Part shown: positions 10,136-18,480 of the stretch, piece after piece
Numbering within the stretch: the stretch's first letter is position 1
Layout of the letters: each line of letters opens with the position of its first letter
Notes under the pieces: generated by a model
The model's input: only the letters and a program-made list of their open reading frames with translations
What the model was told of the DNA's origin: nothing
Databases searched by the model: none
Made by a program: the position numbers and the translations under genes
Source of the DNA: JAJECS01 sp965198185
GTDB lineage: Bacteria; Chloroflexota; UBA11872
Length of the DNA stretch: 64,000 bases
Reading direction: 5' to 3'
Assembly (NCBI GenBank): GCA_965198185.1
Contig: CBDAOU010000001.1
Coordinates: 496,001 to 560,000, forward strand

Positions 10136-11224
10136 CTAGCCAGCGTGGCCGTTCGTGCGCCCGTTCTGGAGCACCGGCAGCGGCTCCGTGGTAGCGACCG
10201 AGCGAGCGCCGGCGAACATCCGCCAAAGGGGCGTGTCTTCCTGCCACTTGGCGTCGCAACCGGCGCAGAGCGGATAGTCCGTCAGTTGCCCCCCGGTGTG
10301 CGCCTCGCGGATGGCCCGATAGGCGTCGCTGTTCCAGACCTCGCGGATCGACTGCGTACTCAGGTCGCCCATGATCTGGTCTTCGGCGAAATCGGCGCAG
10401 CAGGACGGCACGCGGCCGTCCCAGTAGACCGCCATGGATTTCCACAGCCAGTTGCAGGGGTAGTAGACCGGGCCGTGGGGGCGCGCGGTGTAGAAGTCGG
10501 AATCGGTGAGCGTGCCCGCCCAGCCGTGAGCCCAGAAGGTGTCCCACTCGTCGACGGGCAAGCCGGCGAAGCGATCCGTGAAGTGGGCGGGGACTACCGG
10601 GCGCGCGCCGACGCCCAGCGACTTGTCCCAAAGCTGGATCACCTGCATGACGACGTAGGGCTTGGGACCCGGGAGGCGCTTGCGGGCCTCCAGAAAGCGG
10701 AGGACACGCACCAGGACGCGATCGAAGGTGGCGCCCTTGCGCATTTGCTCGTAGATCTCGGGTTCGCCGGAATCGAAGCTGATGGTCACTTTGGAGGGCC
10801 GCGCCTCCAGGAGATTGGCGATGGCGTCGTCGCGCCACAGCGTGGCGTTGGTGTTGATATGCGCCGCGATCCCAGCACGCTCGCAGATCTCGATCATCTC
10901 GTAGATGCCCTGGTGCATGAGGGATTCGCCGCGGAAGAACAGATTGATCTCGCGGGTAAAGTGGCGGGCCTCGTCGATGATCTTGTTGAACAGGTCCATG
11001 TCCATGAACCCGTTGGTGGCGTTGGCCCCGACGCTCTGCGGGCACATGGGACAGCGCAGGTTGCAGAAGCTGGTGGGCTCGATGTGCATTTTGAGCGGCC
11101 CATAGGGCAACTCGCTGGAGCCGCGCATCCAGTGGTAGGCAAAGCGTGCCAAGCGCGGATGCGCCACCGCCTTGTGGCGGCGGAAATTAAGGACGAGGTC
11201 CTTGGCCTGGGTGACCGAGTTCAC
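10136..11224 (-). CDS. Radical SAM/SPASM-domain protein
   Basis: A 362-residue radical SAM enzyme. The [4Fe-4S]/SAM motif CNLRCPMC sits near residue 53 within IEPTSFCNLRCPMCPQS. The barrel continues through FFRGESLMH, HINTNATLW and ITISFD-like strands, and the C-terminal SPASM-type cysteines follow (YYPCNWLW, VPSCCADF, YPLCAGCDAKW), which would bind one or two extra clusters. Such proteins modify peptides, sugars or other small molecules; substrate unknown here. GTG start at 11224 overlaps the Trm112-like stop by 4 bases, so the two are probably translated together. Its place inside a glycan locus suggests a sugar or carrier modification, which is inference. Confidence 0.9.
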   Translation of the reverse strand: MNSVTQAKDLVLNFRRHKAVAHPRLARFAYHWMRGSSELPYGPLKMHIEPTSFCNLRCPMCPQSVGANATNGFMDMDLFNKIIDEARHFTREINLFFRGESLMHQGIYEMIEICERAGIAAHINTNATLWRDDAIANLLEARPSKVTISFDSGEPEIYEQMRKGATFDRVLVRVLRFLEARKRLPGPKPYVVMQVIQLWDKSLGVGARPVVPAHFTDRFAGLPVDEWDTFWAHGWAGTLTDSDFYTARPHGPVYYPCNWLWKSMAVYWDGRVPSCCADFAEDQIMGDLSTQSIREVWNSDAYRAIREAHTGGQLTDYPLCAGCDAKWQEDTPLWRMFAGARSVATTEPLPVLQNGRTNGHAG

Positions 11225-11442
11225 GTGCCGGCCGGGGCTGAATTGGGCGGAGGAATCGCTTCGTCCCAGAGCATGTTGGGAATGCCGTCTTCAACCTTGT
11301 AGGCGTAGCTGCACACGGTGCACAGGAGCGTGTCGCCGACAATGCCCAACACCCCGTCATCACGCGGATGCGCGTCGTTCACACAGCGCAGAATGGCGAG
11401 GAAGTCGGCGGGAATCAGATCGGCGTCTGAGGAGTCGGACAT
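11221..11442 (-). CDS. Trm112-like small zinc-ribbon protein
   Basis: A 73-residue protein of the Trm112/YcaR (UPF0434) type: FLAILRCVNDAHPRDDGVL, then LLCTVCSYAYKVEDGIPNML, the last part being the family's hallmark (Y-x-I-xx-G-I-P-x-(L/M)-L). Two cysteines of a CxxC pair and one earlier Cys are present, fewer than in a full four-Cys site. The ATG at 11442 has GAGG seven bases upstream; an in-frame GTG at 11445 would leave only four bases. Trm112-like proteins often serve as activators of SAM-dependent methyltransferases; here its partner may be the overlapping radical SAM gene. Confidence 0.85.
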   Translation of the reverse strand: MSDSSDADLIPADFLAILRCVNDAHPRDDGVLGIVGDTLLCTVCSYAYKVEDGIPNMLWDEAIPPPNSAPAGT

Positions 11443-11462
11443 CACGTAGCCTCAGTTTGACG

Positions 11463-13709
11463 CTAGAGCATGAAGTGGAGCGTGTCAAAGGCGAGTAGAA
11501 CGGCCCCATAGACGCCGACGATGGAGAGACGCCAGCGCACGGCGTGGCGCCCGTCCGGCCAGAGTTGGTGCGTTACCGCGGCAAGCGCGCCGACGGAGAT
11601 CACTTGCAGTCCGACAAGAACCAGGGCCGCCAGCGCCAGGACGACCGGATAGGCCAGGTAGTACTCGATTAGCGTGGTGGACCAGAAGTCGAGGCCCAGG
11701 CCGTTCTCGGGATGTTCCGGGCGCACGCCGATCCCGAAGCGGGACCAGGGCGAGCGCGCCAGAGCATCCTCAAGCAGGTCGGTCCGATCCGGCGCCAAGA
11801 GGTTCATGGCATCGGCGCGGAGGAGCCAGGCGTGCGCAAGCAGGGGCGAGAACTGGTGGGCGTAGAGCACGGCGACGAAGTCGCCCTCCGGCTGCTTGGA
11901 CGACCAGGGCTGGTACTCCGCCCCGCCGTACACCGCGCCGTCCTCCGGGAGGTGCTGCACGACCTGCTGCTGATAGAGGTCGAGGTAGGAGCCGAAGTCC
12001 TTGCTCACGCCCATCAGCTGCACGGCCACGCTGGCGAGGAGCAGGACGGTGAATGCAACCCGCGGCAGAACCCGGCGACCCTTGCCGGCCAGCCACTCGA
12101 CCAGCGGCGCGGCCATGATGACGAGAAACGGCACCGCGGGTAGGAGATAGCGCGGGCCCCAGGCGTTGCCGCCGTACCACACCTCCTTCTTGCTATAGAG
12201 CAGCAGGTAGCCGATGGGGATGGCGACGAAGATGAACGAACGCCATCCGTGGCGCCGGATGAACCACGGAATCGCAGGAATCGCCGCGAAGAGCACCGGG
12301 TTGTACCAGAGCATGCCTTTGCCCCAACTTGAGATCAGCCCGTGCATCCCAAGCTCAATCGGAAGGCCGAGCCACCCGCGGCTGATGCCCCCCCACAGCT
12401 CGTGGACGTATAGCAGCCGCACGTCGAACAGGAAGGCGGCCATCACCAGGCCCACGGGCACGACGGCGATGAAGGGCGCGGCGAACGCGAGCGCCGGCAT
12501 GAAGCCCTCGCGCCCGGCCTGGCGCCAGCTGCGTGCGGGCTTATGGCTCAGGAAGATCGCCGCCACGAGCAGCGGCAAGACGATGACGGTGACGTACTTG
12601 GTGACGGCCGCGGCGAGCGCAACCAGACCCGCAAGCACCAGATAGCGCCGCAGTGGCGTCCGGTTGTAGATCAAGAGCAGCCAGACGCACGTGAGCGCGA
12701 GCAGGGTCACCAACGGTTCGGCGAAGTCGACCACGGCGTAGTGCCAGGCCATCGTGGCCAGCGCGTATATGAGACCGATGGCCAGAGCGGTGCCCACGCC
12801 ATAGTCCAGCCGCCGAACGATGCGGAACACAACGACGGCGCCGAAGGCGGTGATCAGTGCGTTGACGAGCGGTACCCAGATGCGCCGGAAGAAGTCGACC
12901 GTCTGCCGCTCGGACCACAACCGGCCAATGCCCGGCCCGTCGACCCACGTGCCGTCAACGAGCCGCGCGGCTACGCCATCGACGTAGAGATTGCCGTCCG
13001 GCTGGCGATATTCCAGCCGAGCCGACTCCAGGTCGATGGGCTCGGGAAAGTCCCAGGTCGCGAGGTAGTAGTAGGCCCGCGCGTTGCCGATTTGGCGCCC
13101 GGCGGGCGGTGGGCGCTCGTGCTGGATCCGGGCGCGGACATCGCCGCGGTCGTAGGCCCATTCGGCCGTCTCCACGCCGACACGGATCGGCCGAATGACC
13201 TCGCTCCCGTCAGTCGCCGTGACGAAGAGCTGTGCGACTTCAAGGCCCTGTGGGAACGCCGCGCTCAGTCCGGTGTGGGTGAGCAGCGCGAGCCGGTCAT
13301 AGCGTCCGGGTTCGAGTCCAAGGTCGAGGACCCCGGTGCTCTTGGGCTGCGGCATGCCGCCGAGCGGCGCATAGTTGACCAGCAGCATCTCGTGTTCACC
13401 GTCATTGATCGGCAGCCGATCACGCTGCGGCGCAATGTGCGCGAACGGCTCGGCGACGGCGACCACGGGAATGAACGCGAGGGGCAAGCCCACACCCCAG
13501 CGCGAGAAATTGCCGCCGTGCTCCCGCAAGTACTTGTGCTTGGGGTCGACGACGACGCTCTTGGCCATCTCGAACGCGAAGGTTCCGTCGGCGCTGTAGC
13601 CGACGCCGTTGCGGCTCACGCCGGCGGTGAGCAGATAGACGCTGGCGACGAGGAGGAAGAGCGCGAGCGCGGGTCGGCGCACGGCCCAAGCCAGCATGCG
13701 CAGTTGCAT
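11463..13709 (-). CDS. Polytopic GT-C-like membrane protein with extracytoplasmic insert
   Basis: A 748-residue membrane protein. The first helix (residues ~14-30) is followed by a conserved-looking segment (GYSADGTFAFEMAKSVVVD) resembling the catalytic loop of GT39/ArnT-like transferases, then a soluble, beta-rich insert of about 170 residues (roughly 100-265) before about ten further membrane helices. In GT-C enzymes this arrangement places the first loop and insert outside the cell, acting on polyprenyl-phosphate sugars. Family assignment is by architecture only. ATG start at 13709. The gap to the upstream gene is 39 bases and to the Trm112-like gene 20 bases. Confidence 0.75.
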   Translation of the reverse strand: MQLRMLAWAVRRPALALFLLVASVYLLTAGVSRNGVGYSADGTFAFEMAKSVVVDPKHKYLREHGGNFSRWGVGLPLAFIPVVAVAEPFAHIAPQRDRLPINDGEHEMLLVNYAPLGGMPQPKSTGVLDLGLEPGRYDRLALLTHTGLSAAFPQGLEVAQLFVTATDGSEVIRPIRVGVETAEWAYDRGDVRARIQHERPPPAGRQIGNARAYYYLATWDFPEPIDLESARLEYRQPDGNLYVDGVAARLVDGTWVDGPGIGRLWSERQTVDFFRRIWVPLVNALITAFGAVVVFRIVRRLDYGVGTALAIGLIYALATMAWHYAVVDFAEPLVTLLALTCVWLLLIYNRTPLRRYLVLAGLVALAAAVTKYVTVIVLPLLVAAIFLSHKPARSWRQAGREGFMPALAFAAPFIAVVPVGLVMAAFLFDVRLLYVHELWGGISRGWLGLPIELGMHGLISSWGKGMLWYNPVLFAAIPAIPWFIRRHGWRSFIFVAIPIGYLLLYSKKEVWYGGNAWGPRYLLPAVPFLVIMAAPLVEWLAGKGRRVLPRVAFTVLLLASVAVQLMGVSKDFGSYLDLYQQQVVQHLPEDGAVYGGAEYQPWSSKQPEGDFVAVLYAHQFSPLLAHAWLLRADAMNLLAPDRTDLLEDALARSPWSRFGIGVRPEHPENGLGLDFWSTTLIEYYLAYPVVLALAALVLVGLQVISVGALAAVTHQLWPDGRHAVRWRLSIVGVYGAVLLAFDTLHFML

Positions 13710-13748
13710 CAGGCGTGCACCGGCCGGAGGCGCCGCACGTGCCGTTGG

Positions 13749-15347
13749 CTAAGCGGCGGGTGGAGCCGGGAATCCAAGCTCATCAACTAGTGCATTCAGA
13801 CGCTCGGTAAAGGCGTCGACGTTGAACCGCTGGCTGGCGGCCTGCGCGGCCTCGGACATGCGGCGGCGCATGTCGGCGTCGCGCACGATGGTCCAAGTGT
13901 GCTCACGCAGCTTGCGGGTCGTCGACCAGCGGAAGCCGTCCACCCCGTGGGTGATGATCTCGGGCAGCGCGCCGCGGTCGATTACCACGGGAACCGCGCC
14001 ACTGGCCATGGCCTCGACCACCGTGATGCCGAAGTGCTCGAACCTGACCGGATTGCGCGACTCGCGCTCCCCATGGCCGGCGGCGTGCCAGTAGACCTGT
14101 GCTTCTCCGTAGAGCCGTTGCAGCTCATCAAAGGGTGCGTCGACGTGGAATTCGATGGGGTGCCCGGCGGCGCGGCGCTGCAGGTTGCGGGTGTAGTCGA
14201 GGTCAATGTCGCGCTCGCTCTGCTGGCCCGCCAGATGCAACGTCCAGCCGTCAAGGCCCTCGCGCCGCATGCGAATGAACTGGTCGATCATCACCCGATG
14301 CTTCTTCTCGTGCGTGCCGCGAAAGAAGCGGCCCACGCCCAGAATAGATTTGCGACGGCGCCCGGGCGCCGCCCACGAGGTGTCAACCGGTGGGAAGAGC
14401 AGCGGGCCATCGCGGTCCCAGTAGTAGCGCATCCAGCGCCGGCTGAACTCGGAGATGGGCGCGATGAGATCGTAGGCGTCCAGAAAGTCGAGCGCCCCAT
14501 AGGTGGGCAGGCCCTCGAGCCGGATGCCCGCTTCCGGCAAGAGACGGCGGAACAGCAGCTCGTAGGCGAGGCGGCGCGGGCTGCGCACGCGCACGTCGGT
14601 GACGGCCAATCCCACCTCGCGGTTGTCCGCCTCCCCGAGGGTGTCGGCGGGGTTGAATACCGGCGATTCGAGCGTGAGCTCAAGCGGGCCATTGGCCCCA
14701 CGCGGGCGGTGAATGCGCAGCGGCCAGCGCTCAAACTCCCCGGGACGCGGCTCGAAGGTGCGCTCGACGAGCAGGTCGCCGTCGACGAGGCACCGGACGG
14801 GAAGCGGCTCGTCGCTGCGAAAGTTGCCGGCAATGATCTCGATGTCCGCCGACGTACGGCCGGGCGGGAACGGGATGCGCACGACCGCGCGATCGGTGGT
14901 GTACCTGAACCATCCCCGGCCCAGGGGATGCACGTCGTAGAAGCCGTCGAGCCATTCGGGCAGGAGCAGCTGCCGAATCAGAATCTCGCCGACCCTTCGG
15001 CGCAGACGCGCGCTCCAGCCGCGATCGATGGGCGACGGGAAGAGCACCAGCATGAGGCTGCGGCGCGCCGCGGACGGCTGCGAGGTCATGAACGACGCGT
15101 TGACGAAGAGGTCGAACTGCGAGGTGAACTCCGCGAAGCGATTTGGCGGCAGGGCGGGGATGACCTCGATCCGGACGTTCGACAGGTCGATGTTGAGCGC
15201 GGATTCCAGGTCTTCGCGAGCAATGCCGCGATGCGTGACGAGTCGCGTGTCCTCGAACCGTCGGGAAAGCACGGCGGCAGCCATGGCCGCGTGGCGCTCG
15301 CCGCCGCCGCGCTGGTGCAGCCAGCGGTTGTAGACGGCGGCTTTCAT
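13749..15347 (-). CDS. GT4-family glycosyltransferase with inserted beta-sandwich
   Basis: A 532-residue protein, about 150 longer than a usual GT4. N-terminal GT-B strand KAAVYNRWLHQRGGGERHAA; donor half from ILGVGRFFRGTHEKKHRVM (around residue 335); signature FEHFGITVVEAMASGAVPV near residue 450. Between the halves, residues ~150-265 form a beta-rich insert beginning LGRGWFRYTTDRAVVRIP and ending EADNREVGLAVTDVRV. Very similar start and end phrases occur in the C-terminal domain of the ABC ATPase of this locus. ATG start at 15347 overlaps the GT2 gene by 4 bases. The insert may bind the glycan or a partner; this is inference. Confidence 0.88.
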   Translation of the reverse strand: MKAAVYNRWLHQRGGGERHAAMAAAVLSRRFEDTRLVTHRGIAREDLESALNIDLSNVRIEVIPALPPNRFAEFTSQFDLFVNASFMTSQPSAARRSLMLVLFPSPIDRGWSARLRRRVGEILIRQLLLPEWLDGFYDVHPLGRGWFRYTTDRAVVRIPFPPGRTSADIEIIAGNFRSDEPLPVRCLVDGDLLVERTFEPRPGEFERWPLRIHRPRGANGPLELTLESPVFNPADTLGEADNREVGLAVTDVRVRSPRRLAYELLFRRLLPEAGIRLEGLPTYGALDFLDAYDLIAPISEFSRRWMRYYWDRDGPLLFPPVDTSWAAPGRRRKSILGVGRFFRGTHEKKHRVMIDQFIRMRREGLDGWTLHLAGQQSERDIDLDYTRNLQRRAAGHPIEFHVDAPFDELQRLYGEAQVYWHAAGHGERESRNPVRFEHFGITVVEAMASGAVPVVIDRGALPEIITHGVDGFRWSTTRKLREHTWTIVRDADMRRRMSEAAQAASQRFNVDAFTERLNALVDELGFPAPPAA

Positions 15348-16762
15348 TCGGGCTCTAAGAACGGCTGCAGCTCGCGCGCGTCCAGCGGCCCCAGACGCCG
15401 CTCAATGCGTCGCAGTCGCAGCGTGGTCGGCATCGTGCGCAGGGCCGCGCTCAGCGCCGACGCCCGGGCTCGTCCCCGCGCCAGCGCCTGGGGGTCGCCA
15501 ACGGTCAGACCGCGGCGAATCTCGCGTCCGCCGTGGATCGCCGCGAGCGCCGCGTGGTGGCCGGCGTAGCCCCAGGGCGCGTTCTTCGCCAGCATGCGCA
15601 GCTTGCCGAACTCGACATTGCGGACGAATGACGGCGACCACTCGCGGCTCGATGCCGCATGCGCATGGCGGACGACCGACTCCGGCTCGTACCAGAAGCG
15701 CCAGCCGCGGCGGCGCGCGCGCCAGGCAAGGTCCGCGTCCTCGTAGTACATGAATATGCCCGGATCGAGGAAGTCCAGCGATTCGAGCATTGAGCGCCGA
15801 TAGAGCGCCGCCCCGCCCTTGACGGCGAACACCTCGCGTGGCTCGGCAAAGTCGGGGCCGTTCCACGCTTGCCAGACGTTGCCGTGCGTCACGTAGGTGC
15901 CGCGGTCGCGCATGGAGCCGTCGGGCAGCGGCTTGATGCCCGCGTTTTCGATGACGGGGCGAGCGAGCTCGCGGACGGCGCCCTCAGGGACATCGAGTTC
16001 GAAGGGCATGCGTTCAGATGTCACGGGCAACGCCGCAAGCTCTTGGCCGCCGACCGTTACCGCGAGCTCGACGTCATCGCGGCCGGGGCCGGCGGCGACA
16101 TCGAGCGCGAGTCGGACCTTGCCACCGACGGCGGGAACGGCCAGCGTCGCCGAGGCGCCAGTCCAGCGAAAGGTGGCGCCGCGGTGGTCGGTCTCCGGAC
16201 CGAAAGCTCCGCGGTTGATGACGGCCGGCGCTGCTTCAGAGGCGTGCTCGTACAGCCGCACGCCCAGCTCCCGCTCGTCGCCGTTGCCGGGGACGAAGGT
16301 CGGCGCGTGCAGCTCAACGGGCACACGGTCGTGCTGGTACAGGATCTTTGGCGCGGCGCCCCCCGCCACGGGATCGGTGGATAGTCGTTCGACCAGCGGC
16401 CGCAGCCAGCCTGGATCAACCTCCGTATCGGGGTTGAGCAGCGCGACGAGTGGGGCGGTCGACTCCCGCATGGCCAAGTTGTTGCCGCGCGAGAAGCCGA
16501 GGTTGGCCCCGGCTTCCAGAAGCGCTACCTCCGGAAAGTCACGGTGGAGATTGCACACGGACCCGTCCGTTGAGGCGTTGTCAACGACGGTGACCTCGAA
16601 GGTCGGATAGTCGGTCGCGAGGACGGAGCCAAGGCACCGATCAATGAATTCTCCGGGGTTGTAGGTGAGAACGACGACGTGGACGTGGGGCAGGTTGGCG
16701 CCGATACCGCCCGCCGACCGCACCGGCTGGCGCGGCGCCTCGGCCGCGACTACGCCTGTCAT
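15344..16762 (-). CDS. GT2-family glycosyltransferase with inserted beta domain
   Basis: A 472-residue rhamnosyltransferase-like GT2 (GT-A fold) enzyme. N-terminal VHVVVLTYNPGEFIDRCLGS, the DxD-type metal motif in LLNPDTEVDPGW (near residue 110), and the later GPDF...FFMYYEDADLAWR-like segment (here GIFMYYEDADLAWRARR, near residue 340) are all present. Between residues ~180 and 300 lies an extra beta-rich stretch (from FGPETDHRGATFRWTG to DRGTYV) not found in standard GT2 enzymes, and similar in style to the extra module of the two neighbouring proteins. ATG start at 16762; overlaps both neighbours by 4 bases. Confidence 0.9.
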   Translation of the reverse strand: MTGVVAAEAPRQPVRSAGGIGANLPHVHVVVLTYNPGEFIDRCLGSVLATDYPTFEVTVVDNASTDGSVCNLHRDFPEVALLEAGANLGFSRGNNLAMRESTAPLVALLNPDTEVDPGWLRPLVERLSTDPVAGGAAPKILYQHDRVPVELHAPTFVPGNGDERELGVRLYEHASEAAPAVINRGAFGPETDHRGATFRWTGASATLAVPAVGGKVRLALDVAAGPGRDDVELAVTVGGQELAALPVTSERMPFELDVPEGAVRELARPVIENAGIKPLPDGSMRDRGTYVTHGNVWQAWNGPDFAEPREVFAVKGGAALYRRSMLESLDFLDPGIFMYYEDADLAWRARRRGWRFWYEPESVVRHAHAASSREWSPSFVRNVEFGKLRMLAKNAPWGYAGHHAALAAIHGGREIRRGLTVGDPQALARGRARASALSAALRTMPTTLRLRRIERRLGPLDARELQPFLEPE

Positions 16763-18474
16763 TCCACGCTGATCGAGCGGACCGCCAGCCCGAGGACGCG
16801 GGTGTCGTCTTCGATGCCCACGGCCGCGGGCACGAGCGGTTCGTCAACGACGATTTCGAGCTGCAATGTCGTGGGCTCAGTCACCGGATCCAGTGGCACG
16901 ATCACGTCCTCGAACTCCATCTGTCGCACGGTGATTGTCGCGACATGCCGCCCATTGAGACGAAGCTGGACGCTTGCGCCATCGACGTCGTGAAACGGGC
17001 GACACACCGACAGCCGCAGCGTGCCCTGCCCAACGGACTGGGTGACATAGGCCACCGCACGCTCGGTGGTCCAGCGGAGACGGGGCGGCCACTCCTCGGC
17101 CGGATGCCAGCCTTCGCCCAGCCAGTCGTCATCGCCCTCGCCAAGCCGGAGCTCACCGGGCGGGTAGCGCCAGATCTGGGACGGCGGCTCGCTGATCATG
17201 TCTGGCTGCGCCACCGGGGCATCGCTGCGCTCGAGCGGCGGATGATCCCGCGAGACGCGGGCGCGCCATTGGGCGGGAACAACCACCGCGCCCCGCTGAA
17301 AGCCGGCGAACTTGCCCACGAAGAAGGTCAGGGCGTTGTCCCACCGGTGGTAGGGCTGGTGGCGCTGGTGCTCGGGCCAGGCTCGAAGCGAGACGTTGTA
17401 GGCCCCAACCCCGAGCGGCACCGGCCCGAGGCGGCAGGTGACGATGGTGCGGCCGGGCGGCACATCCAGCGGGCCGATGGTGGCCTCGGTGCTGGACTCG
17501 GAGACCAGCAGGCCGTCGCTGCGGTGCAGGGCGCAGCCCACGATCACGTCGGTGAGGTGCGTCTTGCTCTCCAACTCGGCCGCCACGGTGACCGTGTCAC
17601 CCGGTAGCGCGGTGTACTGCTCGGGACCGTTCGAACTTTCCCGCAAGACTGCCGCCCGGAATTGCAGAACAGAGGGGCCGCCCGTCTCACGCTGCGCGGT
17701 TGACGCATCGCTGGGGGGCAAGCTCCCCTGCATGTGCTGCACATAGTCCTGGATGACCTTGTGCGGATCGCCTTCCTGACGCACCTTGCCGCGGTCGAGC
17801 CAGACCACGCGGTCGCAGAAGCGCCGCACCTGGATGGGATCGTGCGAGACGAGCACCATGGTGCGGCGGCGGCGCTTGACGCGGGCCAACGCCGCGTGGC
17901 ACTTGGCGGCGAAGTGCGCATCGCCCACGGCCAGGACCTCGTCGATCAGGAGGATCTCGGGATCCACGTGAATGGCGATGGCAAACCCGAGCCGCATGAA
18001 CATGCCGGATGAGTAGTGCTTGACTGGCGTATCGATGAACTGCTCGACCTCGGCAAAGGCCACGATGTCGTCGTACATCGCTTGAATCGTGCGCCGATTC
18101 AGGCCGAGGAATGATCCATTGAGGAAGACGTTTTCGCGCCCGGTGAGGTCCGGATGCATGCCGGCCCCGAGCTCGAGCAGCCCGAACACCCGCCCGCGGG
18201 CCGTGACCTGACCCTCCGTGGCCTGGATCGTTCCGGCGAGCAGCTTGAGGATGGTGCTCTTGCCCGATCCGTTCGGCCCGACGATGCCGAGCGTCTCACC
18301 GGGCGCCACGGCGAGACTCACACCATCGAGGGCCCAGAACTCCTCATGCTCCATGGGGCGACGTCCGAGCATGGCGAGCGCCATGCCTTGAAAGGTGCGG
18401 GCCGCCTCATGGCGGATGACAAACCGCTTGCGGACATCGCGGAGCTCGATCGCGGGCAGCTGGTGGTCAGACAC
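16759..18474 (-). CDS. wzt: ABC transporter ATPase for polysaccharide export, Wzt type with two C-terminal domains
   Basis: Energises export of an undecaprenyl-linked glycan together with the permease encoded just upstream. Residues 1-245 are the ATPase: Walker A GPNGSGKST near residue 65, the family-typical YSSGM signature, Walker B ILLIDEVLAVGD, and the switch His in LVSHD. Residues ~265-395 form a Wzt-like C-terminal beta-sandwich, the part that in O-antigen systems recognises the capped glycan end. A third segment (~430-571), from GEGWHPAEEWPPRLRWTTER to the end, is an extra beta domain matching the insert in the GT4 gene two places downstream. Six bases separate it from the permease gene. 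Confidence 0.93.
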   Translation of the reverse strand: MSDHQLPAIELRDVRKRFVIRHEAARTFQGMALAMLGRRPMEHEEFWALDGVSLAVAPGETLGIVGPNGSGKSTILKLLAGTIQATEGQVTARGRVFGLLELGAGMHPDLTGRENVFLNGSFLGLNRRTIQAMYDDIVAFAEVEQFIDTPVKHYSSGMFMRLGFAIAIHVDPEILLIDEVLAVGDAHFAAKCHAALARVKRRRRTMVLVSHDPIQVRRFCDRVVWLDRGKVRQEGDPHKVIQDYVQHMQGSLPPSDASTAQRETGGPSVLQFRAAVLRESSNGPEQYTALPGDTVTVAAELESKTHLTDVIVGCALHRSDGLLVSESSTEATIGPLDVPPGRTIVTCRLGPVPLGVGAYNVSLRAWPEHQRHQPYHRWDNALTFFVGKFAGFQRGAVVVPAQWRARVSRDHPPLERSDAPVAQPDMISEPPSQIWRYPPGELRLGEGDDDWLGEGWHPAEEWPPRLRWTTERAVAYVTQSVGQGTLRLSVCRPFHDVDGASVQLRLNGRHVATITVRQMEFEDVIVPLDPVTEPTTLQLEIVVDEPLVPAAVGIEDDTRVLGLAVRSISVE

Positions 18475-18480
18475 GACGCG

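Noticed and set aside
8892..11045. A 717-residue fused protein covering the GT4 gene and part of the radical SAM gene
   Set aside because: The first 300 residues are a shadow frame of the radical SAM gene; the real protein starts at ATG 10064.
13899..15569. A 556-residue plus-strand open frame opposite the GT4 gene
   Set aside because: Again an antisense frame of a clear glycosyltransferase; no domain or ribosome site.
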